A DNA stretch of 64,000 nt from Costus lasius (GCA_027563935.2 JANVAS020000231.1:15022001-15086000); one strand, 5' to 3'. Counted from the stretch's first letter, positions 9,444 through 20,876 are shown. Made by a program: numbers and translations. Notes: generated by a model from the letters alone, not told the origin.

Positions 9444-11255
9444 CATGGTTAACGCATGTTTTTGTATGATTGCTTAAGCCATTTTGTGATCCATGCTTGC
9501 GAAAATGCTTAGATCTTCAATACATGCATAAATACATGTTTAGTTATCATAAGCGAAACTTGTATTTGTTTTTCTTGCGCATGTATGTTGGCGCTTGATG
9601 TAGTTTTTCTCAAACAAATATCACTTGCGCGACTTATTGTAGATCTAAGATGAGCCTGCATTAAACCCTTAGACGGGTTATTAGGGTTGAAGTTATCCCC
9701 TAGGTTAGATCCAGACAGTCTGATCAGACCATCTGACAGCCTAGATGGGTCGACCAGATAGCACCTTGGCGCATGCTAAAGGTGGCTATAGGTCGACTGC
9801 ATCACAGGCGTGTAGCGATGTCTGATTGAGACAACCTGTGAACGCACATGAGTTAGGCCCGGGCTCACACCCGCTTGCCAGACCTCATTGTGGTCGTTCA
9901 GCCCTTGGCGCATGCATGGTTGACCCTTTTGGTCGACTCAAGTCAGTTAGGACTTGGTGCATGTAAGGGCAGTGGATCTGACTAGGTTGGATGAGTGGAT
10001 CCCTAGTAATGGACCGTTGTAAGGTTGTAGGGCAAATAAGCAAAATAAAATTGATGCCCATGGGGTTTTTCAAAAAATTTTATTTTAATGACTGGATCAC
10101 ATGATGATTGATGCCATGTGTTTGTCTATTTATTCTTATGTGGGCTGCCCATGTTAAATTTGTGCTGTGCTGGGGCCTGCGTGCCTGTATTAATATGTAA
10201 ATTAATTATTGTGATCTGCGCATCACATTGCTTTTAATTTATAAAATGTAATTGACCTGCGTGTCAATCTTGTCTAGATAGTTAAATTTGTAATTTAATT
10301 AGACAAGAGCACAAAGCACACTTGGCAGAGGCGCATGCAGCAGAGGCTTGACCAGGTGGGAGGTCTAGGGTTCGACCCTAGGACCTGGCGCATATTCCTG
10401 GTGGGCGCACCAGAGCTGCAGATGGCGCTTGGGCCCAGGTTTGGGCCAGATGAGCAGCGTAAGCCCCATGAAGAAAAGCAAGTGAAGACTTAAGTTTCTT
10501 AAGGTCTTACTTAGGCTATGGGCTTTTACCACATAAGATCCATGCTTTCTTTTATTGCTTAAATATTAGAATTGCATGATTAGTTTATCTTCTGCTATCA
10601 CCATAGGAATTGCATGATAGTGAAGAAGATAAAAGACCGTTAAAATCCAACGCTAAAATTTCAAGCTCGTAAGCCTTCTGACGCGAAACCTCACTGTTCT
10701 GACTATCGTTGGAGCCGTGTTGTACCCACTCAGTGGGCACGTCCATCTATCTTCAGACGGTGCGGGATTACACCTGCGTGTTACAGAGTGGGGATTTATC
10801 CCTTCTCGTTGCTCAGCATAGCACGTGGTGGTCCAGGGAGTAGGTCGGGTCAGCTTGACCATGTAGGCTACATATGTGGCGCATATGGTAGCACATGGGG
10901 GCAGCCATCTGTGGGGTCAGAGATTGTGTTGTACCAACTCAGTTGGCACAGTCTGCTGGATTGCCCAGATGAAGGGGAATCGCACGGGTTGGCGATTGGC
11001 TGGGACAGCCTACCAGAGATTAGTGCTTGTACTCTCTGTGCATCTTATCTCGCCTGAGCGGGACGCGGAGACCAAGTATGAAATCTGGATCCCATCTCAC
11101 TAAAAGAGTTCTACTCTTTCGGGCTGTTTTGCTGGATTTTTCAGCCAGATAAAATAGTGAGAAAAAGAATCTTTCTTAAGTCCTGATTGATTCTTAACAT
11201 TGATACTGACCTTGCTGTTCTTGCATTGTTGTAGATACCTGCAGCAACGAACACC
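9444..11255 (+). other. E4 untranslated leader with structured elements
   Basis: This is about 1.8 kb without a convincing gene. It holds a tRNA-like segment (10321-10393) and four conserved hairpins before the gag ATG at 11256: 10725-10737 (CCCACT/AGTGGG), 10934-10946 (CCAACT/AGTTGG), 11048-11063 (TCTCGC, loop CTGA, GCGGGA) and 11103-11119 (AAAGAGT, loop TCT, ACTCTTT). The same hairpins recur in E3 and E7, and the last also in E1. A packaging or dimerisation role is inference. Confidence 0.75.
10321..10393 (+). other. tRNA-like segment between GGCGCAT direct repeats
   Basis: An A-box-like TTGGCAGAGGCGC is followed by the B-box-like GGTTCGACCC at 10369-10378, a spacing that fits a tRNA or tRNA-derived promoter. 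GGCGCAT occurs at 10330-10336 and 10387-10393. E3 has the same segment, while E7 has only one GGCGCAT and nothing between. No cloverleaf was confirmed, so this is not called a tRNA gene. Confidence 0.45.
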
Positions 11256-14200
11256 ATGAACTTCAATGTGCGATCCCTACTGGAAAGGGAGAAGTTTGCT
11301 GGGCCGAACTTCTCTGACTAGTTTGGACACCTTAAGATTGTTCTTAAGGCAGAGAGGAAACTGTATGTCCTCGAGACGGCGATACCGCCTCAGCCCGCTC
11401 CGAACGCCGCAAGGGCGGTTCGGGAAGCCTATGAAAAGCACGTCAATGATAGCATTGATGTCGCTTGCCTGATGCTAGCGTCTATGACGCCACCGCTGCA
11501 GCGTCAGCATGAGGATATGTCGGCTATAGAGATTATAGCGAACCTCAAGATGCTGTATGCTGCACAGGCGAGGACTGAACGCTATAATTTGACGAAGCTG
11601 TTCTTTCAGAGCAAACTGGCTGAAGGGAGCCCAGTGGGAGCTCACGTGCTCAAGATGATTGGGCACAAGGAGGCTCTAGAGAAACTGGGGCATACCATCA
11701 ATCAGGAGCTTGCTGTGGACATTATTCTGCAGTCTCTCCCGCCTTCATTCGACGCGTTCATTATTAACTTTAATATGAACAAAATCGATTGTACTCCGGC
11801 AGAGCTGCTGAATATGCTCTTGACTACTGAGGAGACTCTGAAGGGTAAGCCTTCGACCTCTGTCTTAATGGTTCCTTCTAGGAACAAGAAGAAGGGGAAG
11901 AAGGGCAAGACCCCTGTCAAGAGCTACAGCAAGGCTCTGAAGCAAAAGGTTAAGCGGTCCAAGGAATACAGGTGTTTCCACTGTGGCCAGCTGGGTCACT
12001 GGAAAAAGGACTGTAAAGCGCTCCAAGGAGATAAGAGGGGAAGCTTCGCTTCTGGCTCAGGTATTTACGTGACTGAGGTCATGTTTTCTTCTTCTATATC
12101 ATAGGTGTTGGACACTGCATGTGGAGTTCACATTTGTTCAAATGTACAGGAACTCAAGAGAAGAAGACAGGTGGGACAGCATGAGGTGGACCTACGCGTT
12201 GGAAACGGGGCACGGGTTGCTGCTATTGCTGTAGGAGACTATTTCATTTCTTTACCATCTGGACTTGTATTAGAACTAAACAGTTGTTACTTTGTTCCCA
12301 GTATTACTAAAAATATTATCTCTATTCCTGCTCTTGTCAGGAAGGGATTTTCCTTTGAATGCAATATTTCAAAGTGTGTTTTATCTTATGATAATATTGT
12401 TTATGCAACTGGTTCAATTAACAATGGGTTATACATGTTGGACATGGAATGTTCTATACAGAAAATTGATATTAAGAAAGCCAAGAATGCTGATGACAGC
12501 ACCTTGCTATGGCATAGTCGTTTAGGCCATATTAACGAGAAACGCATTAAGCGGTTGCATGATTATGGACTGCTGGGATCATTCACCTATAAGGAGATTG
12601 ATACATGCAAAGCTTGTTTGATGGGCAAAATGACGAAGTCACCTTTTCTTCACAAAGGTCAAAGGGCTTCAGGTTTACTTGACCTTATACACAGTGATGT
12701 GTGTGGGCCATTTAGTAAACATGCCAGAGGTGGCTATCAGTACTTCATCACCTTTACTGATGATTTCAGTAGATATGGGTATGTCTTTTTAATGAGACAC
12801 AAGAGTGAATCCTTTGACAAGTTCAAAGAGTTCAAGAATGAAGTACAAAATCAGCTAGGCCGAAATATCAAGGCACTTCGTTCTGATCGAGGTGGAGAAT
12901 ACCTAAGTCATGCATTTACTGACTATCTGAAGGAGTGTGGGATCATCTCACAGCTCACTCCACCAGGAACACCGCAATGGAATGGTGTGTCCGAGAGGAG
13001 AAATAGAACGTTACTTGATATGGTTCGTTCTATGATGAGTCAGGCTAATCTACCTTACTCCTTTTGGGGTTTTGCACTGGAAACAGCTGCAAAAGTACTA
13101 AACCGAGTGCCATCCAAGGCCGTTTCAAAGACGCCATATGAATTATGGTATGGGAAACAGCCAAGCTTGACGTTTATCAGGATCTGGGGCTGCGAGGCTT
13201 ATGTCAAAAAGCTCGCCTCTGGGAAACTAGAGAGCAGATCTGACAAATGCATTTTTGTCGGTTACCCTAAGGAAACTAAGGGTTATTATTTCTACGATCC
13301 CAAAGAGAACAAGGTTTTTGTTGCTCGGACGGCCGTATTTCTTGAGAAGGAGTTTCTTCTGAAAGAGGCCAGTGGGAGAGAAATAAAACTGGATGAGAAT
13401 CCAGAGGAAGGACAAAGTGCTCAAGCAGAGTTGGATGAGCCTGAGCCGATAGAACAGGTTATTGAACAACCTGAGGCTCAGACATCACGGAAACCGTGAA
13501 GATCGGGAAGGATCCGTCGTCAGCCTGAGCGCTATGACGGAGTCTACATCATTGATAATGATGAACCCCTCACTTATGCGGATGCGGTCAGTGGACCGGA
13601 GTCAGCGAGATGGCTTGAAGCTATGCGCGCCGAGATGGACTCCATGTCAGATAACCAAGTTTGGGATTTGGTTGATCCGCCTCCGGGAGTTATCCCAATA
13701 GGCTGTAAATGGATCTTCAAGAAGAAGATTGACATGGATGGCAACGTGGTTACCTATAAAGGCAGGCTAGTTGCGAAAGGTTTCAAACAAATCTACGGGA
13801 TAGATTATGATGAAACTTTCTCACCTGTAGCCATGTTTAAGTCTATTCGGATTCTTTTCGCGATAGCAGCATATTATGATTATGAGATCTGGCAAATGGA
13901 TGTGAAAACAGCTTTCCTGAATGGAAATCTGGATGAGGATGTGTACATGACACAACCTGAGGGTTTCACTGATCCATCAGATCGTCATAAGATATGCAAA
14001 TTAAAGAAGTCCATTTATGGACTTAAGCAAGCATCAAGAAGCTGGAATATTCGTTTTGATGAATCAGTCACTGAATTTGGTTTCATCAAGAACGAGGATG
14101 ACCCGTGTGTATATAAGAGGTTTAGTGGGAGCGTGATTACTTTCCTAGTCCTCTACGTCGATGATATCTTGATCATTGGAAACGACATTCCTGAAATGCA

Positions 14201-15137
14201 TGCGGTTAAGGCATGGTTAAGGAAATGTTTCCAGATGAAAGATTTAGGAGAAGCAGCCTATGTATTAGGTGTGAAGATCTACAGGGATAGATCTAAGAGG
14301 CTTCTCGGGCTGTGCCAGAGTACTTACATCGATAAAGTCCTGGAGAGATTTCATTTAGAGAATTCTAAAAGAGGATATCTTCCAGTCAGACATGGTCTGA
14401 ATCTTTCGAAGAGTCAGTGTCCACAAACACAGACTGAGAAAGATGAAATGGACAATACGCCTTATGCTTCGGCTATTGGATCCATTATGTATGCGATGTT
14501 GTGTACTCGCCCAGACGTCGCTTACGGGTTAAGCGTGACCAGTCGGTTCCAAAGTAATCCAGGACAGGCACACTAGATTGCAGTCAAGAACATCTTAAAA
14601 TATCTTCGGAGAACCAAAGATATGTTCTTGATATATGGTGGTCAGGAAGAACTCAGTATTGAAGGATATACTGACGCTTCGTTCCAGTCTGACCAGGACG
14701 ATTTTCGATCGCAATCAGGCTATGTTTTTAGCTTGAATGAAGGAGCAGTGGTGTGGAAGAGTTTCAAACAGTCAATCGTTGCTGATTCCACAACAGAAGC
14801 CGAGTATGTTGCAGCCTCGGAAGCATCCAAGGAGGCAGTCTGGATTCGTAAGTTCGTGAGAGAACTTGGTGTTGTTCCTTCGAGTGCAGATCCTTTGGTT
14901 ATCTTCTGTGATAACACTGGAGCAATTGCACAAGCAAAGGAACCACGGTCGCACCAGAAGTCCAAGCACATACAGAGACGGTTTCATTTGATCAGGGAGA
15001 TCATAGATCGTGGCGAGATCAAAGTCTGCAAGGTTCATACAGATGACAATCTGGCAGACCCGCTTACTAAGCCTCTGGCGCAGCAGAAGCATGAAAAGCA
15101 CTGTAATAATATGGGTTTGAGATTTCTCAACCATTAG
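11256..15137 (+). pseudogene. gag-pol: E4 gag-pol polyprotein with four nonsense codons
   Basis: One frame runs from the ATG at 11256 to the stop at 15135-15137, enough for about 1293 residues, normal for a single-ORF plant copia. Domains by codon: gag 1-235, CCHC zinc knuckle near 240, protease Asp (LDTACG) near 286, integrase zinc finger (HSRLGH, then CKAC), integrase D481, D544 and E580 with the D35E spacing, linker SGRIRRQPERY, RT YVDD near 969, and RNase H first Asp near 1140. In-frame stops are at 11319-11321, 12102-12104, 13497-13499 and 14574-14576. Sister copies have Trp, Trp, Arg and Trp there, and each change is G to A or C to T. There is no frameshift. Confidence 0.96.
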
Positions 15138-15148
15138 ATTAAGTGCAA

Positions 15149-15157
15149 GTGGGAGAT
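15149..15157 (+). promoter_or_regulatory. E4 polypurine tract
   Basis: GTGGGAGAT directly precedes the 3' LTR, 11 bp after the pol stop codon. Confidence 0.88.
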
Positions 15158-16846
15158 TGTTGGGGTATGCCCTTAAGACTAATGTTTGAGGTCTTGGGAT
15201 TGTAACAGTATCATGTAATAAACTGTTATGTTTATAAAGGCATGGTTGTTATTCAGTAAGCTACATTGTCTGCTGCAATATATGTTCTTCTGAATAATGT
15301 CTCAAAGCTGTTCAGCTAGGCTGACATGCAGTTATGTCCTTAGTGGAGATATCTTGGTGAACATGAGACAGCCTTGATATGGTTAAGACTAATATGTGTT
15401 CTAATCTTATAGGATGCTTCGAGCATGGAATAAGATGTAGACTCATGGGTACATTGGATGTACTGGACAGACCCTACTTGGATATTCAATTGCTTGTCAC
15501 AATGTGAATAATCCTTGAATGCGACAAGTGGCACATTTCCTCTGACTTGAGATCACTTGTGTTTTCTAAATGATGATTGTCATTATTTTGAGATAGTTCA
15601 ATATCATTTGAAATATAATGATTATAGACTATCTTGGATGGTGAGCTTGAGTCAGGTTAGGGCACTAGTGATAGACATAGGATTGCCGTCTCCTTAATTG
15701 GAGTGTGATGTTCTAAAGGGGCCCCCTGGATGAGTTGATTGAGAAAGTGTATGGCCATACCCAGATGACTATGTTCATCTGATCTAATCATGCTCATCAT
15801 ATTGGAGTTACAAGCTTGACTTGCTTGTCCAATAAGAACATCCAGTGGTAAAGGAAATTTGTATGCTTTGTGAATTGATTCACACTTGTGCTGTTTTTGG
15901 GTGTAGTCTTGGAAGACTCTTTCCTTTATATCGGGAGACAGTGATGTGTTGCTAGATACCCCTCACTGATCGTGATAACGTAAGTTATCGTTACCGACAT
16001 TTAAAGGAAACCCTTAGGGTCGCACAATTTGATGATATGGCTTTCTTAAGTCAGATCGTGTGGACTGAATTATTCGGGTTCAGTTTAAAGGGATTTAATC
16101 TCTGATTGTAAGTGAGATCTGGTCTGATCATGTTTGATTGATTAGGGCTTGAGATCGGTAAGCTTCGATTGAGAGAATGAATGCTAGATCAGTCAGATCA
16201 GGAGCATTGAGAGATTGACGGTCAGATCAAGAGCCTTAGGGTTTATTTTGATCTGGACTTATTTCTTGGTTTATTTGGTTAGTGGACCAAATCGGTTTGA
16301 ACCAGCTCATGGATGAGCGCATGGTTCAAAGGTGATGTGGCATTTGCGATTGGGGTAAACCCAAGATCGCATGTGGAGAAGTGGGATGCTATTTTTGGAT
16401 AGCACTTCTCAAACGTGGCCATGATCTCACGTCGCCCCTCTCTTGCCTCTTCACGCCTTTGACGCCTCCTTGGGTTGTGTTCGAGTGGCATTCTGGGGTA
16501 GAGGAAGTCTAAGGCGACAAGAGAGAAAAACGCCAAGAAGAAAAACTCTCCTTTCCCTTTGCATTCGATCAAGACGCTTTGGACGATCCTTGCTAGCACA
16601 AGGGACGACAAGAAGAAGCACATCTTCATCTTGTGTGTGACGATTTGGAGGAGATCTTCGTTGTTCTCTTACTTCCAAGGCGCCATCTTGAAATGGCCAT
16701 GGTATGAATCGAATCACCTCTTTACAATCGGTTTTGTTAAGTTGATCATATAATGCATGCTCATTGATCCTATGAAACCCTTTATCCGCTGCACCCTTTC
16801 TTGTTTGCGCCACCATAGGGTTTTCGCCCCCTTTGGGGAACCATCA
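15158..16846 (+). repeat. E4 3' LTR (1689 bp)
   Basis: It has the same length and ends as 7741-9429, with about 8 substitutions by eye. CATGG follows directly at 16847. Confidence 0.96.
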
Positions 16847-16851
16847 CATGG

Positions 16852-17409
16852 AATAAGATGTAGACTCATGGGTACATTGGATGTACTGGACAGACCCTAC
16901 TAGGTTATTCAATTGCTTGTCACAATGTGAATAATCCTTGTAAGCGAACAAGTGGCATACTTCCTCTGACTTGAGATCACTTGTGTTTCTAAATGATGAT
17001 TGGCATTGTTTTGAGATAGTTCGATATCATTTGAAACATAATGGTTATAGACTATCTTGGATGGTGAGCATGAGTCATGTTTGGACGCTAGTGATAGACA
17101 TAGGATTGTCATCTCCTTCATTGGAGTGTGATGTTCTAAAGGGGCCCCCTGGATGAGATGATTGAGAAAGTGTATGGCCATACCCAGGTGACTATGTTCA
17201 TCTGATCTAATCATTCTCATCATATTGGATCTACAGGCTTGACACGCTTGTCCAATAAGAACATCCAGTGGCAAAGGAAACTTGTATGTCTAGTGAAATG
17301 GATTCACACTTGTGCTGTGGTTTGGGTGTAGTCTTGGAAGACTCTTTCCTTTATATCGGGAGACAGTGATGTGTTGCTAGATACCCCTCACTGATCGTGA
17401 TGACGTAAG
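16852..17409 (+). repeat. E3 5' LTR, segment 2
   Basis: This continues segment 1 after the second CATGG copy. It aligns with the E3 3' LTR from AATAAGATGTAGACTC to GATGACGTAAG. E5 interrupts it after GTAAG (17405-17409). Confidence 0.94.
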
Positions 17410-18250
17410 TGTTGGGAAACCCCGGGGACATTTTACAATTTTCAGAGCCATGGACATACATTTTACGCAGCGGAAGAATGTCCCCGAAACAGGCTAGTCC
17501 CAAAAACCTAGTGAAGATCTCTTGCGAGGGGGTCGACACGATGTGATAGTAAGTACCTTTAGTAATTAGAATCCGATGTCGATGAAGACGCCCAAGTGTT
17601 CGCCCTCTGCAGTCTCGCACACATGGATCTCTTGAGTTCTCTTCTTCCACGCCCGGTGCTAGCCTCGGGAAGAAGATCCAAGCCTTGTGCTCCTTCTTCA
17701 AAGTATGCGCCACCTCCAAGGTAGATGCGCCAAAGATGAAGAAGGATGAGGGAGAGGGAAACCGCCAAGCATCAAGTTCTTTGCATCAAGAGAGAAGGAA
17801 GAAGCTTGCGGCTAGGGTTTGGAAGGAAGAAGAAGATGCGCCACTTCTTGGTGTTGTCGCCCTTCAACCCTTGCTTTCGCCTCTCCTCTTGTTGTCACGC
17901 CTCTAAGGATTGTAACATCTCAAGAGGGGGCGGCTAGGGTCACTTATAAAGAGCTAGAGGCGGTTAGGGCAAGGGTTGAGATCATGACAAGTGTATGGCT
18001 TGGATGAGAAGGTTTGAGGTAAGGAAAGTCTCCAAGACTTTACCATAAACCTCATTCAACCTTTCCATAAGCTACCAAACCTTGCCTTGTGCGCCAAGGC
18101 CTAGCCTTGCGCCCCAAGCAATGCCTTAATGCATTCACACTATCAATGGGAAAGGGCTAGGCGCATAAAGCTTCCTTAATGAAGTAAATTTGCCATCCAA
18201 ACCCCATTATGCCCCTTAGGCGCCAATGGGCTTGGCTTCCTCCCCATTAT
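17410..18250 (-). repeat. E5 3' LTR, segment nearest the left end
   Basis: It starts TGTTGGGAAACCCCGGGGAC on the plus strand, which is the LTR end on the coding strand. It is split by E6 after ATTAT (18246-18250) and continues at 28341. Confidence 0.94.
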
Positions 18251-18400
18251 TGTAAGACCCGAGAATTTTGATGTATTAAACCCCGGTATGTGACTCATTT
18301 TAATTACCTATAATCAGGTATTTATTAACCTTGTTGGTGGGATTGTTGGCTAAGGGGAAAATTATTCTCCTGTAGGGCAAAAATAAGTTGCTGTGGAGGA

Positions 18401-18445
18401 GTCTTGAACCTGAGACCTCTCCTGTGCATGTTGTCCTGGCTACCA
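18401..18445 (-). other. Antisense tRNA-like A and B boxes in the E6 LTR
   Basis: On the minus strand TGGTAGCCAGG (18445-18435) is followed by AGGTCTCAGGTTCAAGAC, whose B-box-like GGTTCAAGAC ends at 18401. The spacing suits a Pol III internal promoter of tRNA or SINE type. The copy in the 3' LTR is at 25862-25906. No cloverleaf or SINE boundaries were established. Confidence 0.35.
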
Positions 18446-19658
18446 GAGTTCCAGCCCAATCTTTGTGTTATGTATGTGGGCGCCTACTTATTATGTAAGT
18501 ATGCAAATTAAATTTCAGATTTCACTTAAGTGATTTGGCTCCACTTAGGAAGTTTCGAAAATTCACCCAACCCTAGCCGCCCCTCACGTTTCTTCCTCTC
18601 CCTCTCGTGGACGATTGTGGCCGCGCCTTCCCCTTCGTCCAGCTCCTCTTCCGGCGAGTTTCCGGTGGTGGCGCTTGGTCTTCCGGCGTGGTGGACGGCG
18701 GCGACGTGTGGAAGCTTCAAACAACCCTTCTTGCTCACGGTTTGCTTGCAAATCATTCCCAAGGCGAGTGGAAACCTTATGTTACCTCTATTCCAAGTTT
18801 ATGATCTTTCCTTGACATGTTTCCTTGCTTAATGATGGGAAAAACGAGTAGGTTTGAATGTTCCCTTACCATGAAACCATGAACACCATTTGATGTTTCG
18901 AAAATCAGATTTAGGGGCTCTAATCATAGGGCTTTTCGTTCTTTACTTGATTAAATGTCTTAGGAGGATGAGTTATCATGATCTTGATCTTCAATTTGAT
19001 TATATAATGTATTCATGAAAAACCCTAGAGTATGACATGCGCCCATGCCCTAAATTGATGAAATTTCATGCTAACTTTTGGGGAAAACTTAGGATTCATG
19101 AAATTAGTAGTATAAGGGAATTTATTATGAATTTTATACTATTTTTGGAGCCTTAATTCATGCTGGCCGAAATTTACCCTAGGGGTATTTTGGTCAATAT
19201 TCAGTTAACTTTTGGGGCAAAGCTGTTATTCATGTAATTGAGTTCACATAGTACTTAAATATGATTTTTGCCTAATTTTAGGAATTTTCTATGCATAGTT
19301 ATATGTGTTATCGTTCTCTTGAAATTAAGTGATGATATTGTTGTGTAATGCTTGTAATTAATCTGTTTGAGTGGAAATTTTGTTTGATAACCTAGAATGG
19401 AGATGTTACAATCTAATTGCATGAAATCTAGGATTAACACATTATACCTGCATGGGAACAATTTGTTGAGAACTTAGCATGGTATCTTCCTAACCTGATT
19501 GCATGAAACTTAAGGACTACCCTGTCTATGCTGTCTAATTGATTGAGAGTGGTGAATTCGATAAGTTAGATATCCGGGTATTAGTCTTTTGCTATCTGTG
19601 TGTGGTGTAAGTCATATCCATTATGTGTGACCCTGGAGATATTGTGAAGTGGGGCAAA

Positions 19659-19913
19659 GTGCCACGCCTTGGTCAGGCGGGGGCCACCACTTGATCTTCC
19701 TTCACAGATATGTTTAGTTTAGCATAAGAGAAACAAAGTGCCACGCTACTGGTAAGCGAGGGCCACCTCTTGAACTCTCTGACTGCTGTGTGACCAATGT
19801 GGGGAAACAAAGTGCCACGCCGTGACTTGGCGGGGGCCACCTCTTGATTTACCACATTGTCTGAGTGGGTAGATGGAGATCAGCGTGCCACGTCTTAGCT
19901 AGACGGGGGCCAC
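19659..19913 (+). repeat. Four tandem hairpin repeats in the E6 5' LTR
   Basis: Four 29-nt units lie at 19659-19687, 19738-19766, 19812-19840 and 19885-19913, at spacings of 79, 74 and 73 bp. Each reads GTGCCAC, 3 stem bases, a 7-nt loop, 3 stem bases, then CG or GG-type purines ending GGGCCAC. Stem pairs are GCC/GGC, GCT/AGC, GCC/GGC and GTC/GAC, so changes on one arm are matched on the other. Loops differ freely. Confidence 0.85.
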
Positions 19914-20876
19914 CTCCTGATTTCTCCCCTACTGTTTGGCATGCATGCATTCTCTGAGCCCTGACGAGGGAAGGGTCGGACCTTTGTGGTCATTTCGTTC
20001 TGTTCTGGATTTGGATATGTTAGGATGGGATGTGCATCTACGTATGTGTTCTGTTTTGCCATATGACTCTATTTCGGTTTTGTTGTATTATGATTGGATT
20101 TCGCCATGTGGATCATTTTGTAAGTTTGTATTCTTATCTGTATTTGATTTGATATTTGATAATCGCATTTGGTAAATGTTTTGAAAAACCTTGCATGCTA
20201 TTTTTGAATGTATTAATGGAGGGGTTTCATAAGGTTCTCACTTGCAGAGCTGTTAGCTCACCCCCTCTAAAATCTACAGGTGAGAGACAGTGACCGATAT
20301 GGCGTTATGCACTTTTGAGATATACTGAGTAGCTTGATGAAGCTTCGGGTTTTGTGATATGGACTTGTAAACAATTTTGGTATTTGAATACTTGTATCTT
20401 GATTTTGTTATCTGGGGCCTGCGTGCCTGTATTAGTAGTATTCTGTTTTGGATGATGAATGCCGTATGTTGGTTACATGTGAGGGCTTAGGCCCATTTTG
20501 TTACAAGATTTCTGTTGTGGTATCTTGTCAGTGTTTTGATAGGATTTTATGTTCAGTCTGTTCTGTGATGTGTGGTTTTGTCTCCGTATAAGTATAGTAC
20601 GGAGTTGTGATCTGATTCGATTATGTTCAGTATTTTATGAGTTGAAATTACTTGTTGTTATGAATCAGTAAAGCATGTGCCTGTAAGGGAATTTTCCCGG
20701 ACCTAGTATGTACGTATACATGCTGCCGGATTTTTGTATAAGTTTTCAGATCTTTTATTCCCTAGCTTTGTTCGTAGTAAGATCTTGGCTTTGGCTTTCT
20801 TTTGCTTTTCTCTCGTGACGTTCCTCGTGTGATTTCCGCGTGAAATTCGGGGTTAAGTATCGAGGGGCGTTACATA

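Larger units (their letters stand above)
7741..16846 (+). mobile_element. E4: near-complete Ty1/copia family A element
   Basis: E4 is 9106 bp and flanked by CATGG (7736-7740 and 16847-16851). It has two 1689-bp LTRs, a primer binding site, a leader of about 1.8 kb, one gag-pol frame of 1294 codons including stop, and a polypurine tract. The LTRs differ at about 8 positions by eye. The reading frame is never shifted but holds four nonsense codons, so it is full length yet non-autonomous. It is the best copy for describing family A. Confidence 0.96.
18251..20874 (+). repeat. E6 5' LTR (2624 bp)
   Basis: It contains four tandem hairpin repeats (19659-19913), antisense Pol III-like boxes (18401-18445) and a 7-bp inverted repeat CTCCGTA/TACGGAG at 20582-20604. 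A 100-codon ORF at 18530 recurs in the other LTR. It lies in a GC-rich stretch after CCCTAGCCGCC that looks like transcript leader, so I do not call it a gene. Confidence 0.96.

Noticed and set aside
10321..10393. A genuine tRNA gene in the copia leader
   Set aside because: Only A-box-like and B-box-like motifs are seen. I could not form a full cloverleaf with an anticodon arm, so I kept it as tRNA-like only.
18530..18832. 100-codon ORF in the E6 LTR with a GC-rich, first-exon-like start
   Set aside because: It is identical in both LTRs, has alternative overlapping frames and no recognisable domain. It is more likely part of the transcript leader than a captured gene.
19659..19913. CRISPR-like array
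   Set aside because: Regular spacing of four short palindromic units suggested it, but the repeats vary in the stem, the setting is a plant LTR and no cas genes exist here.
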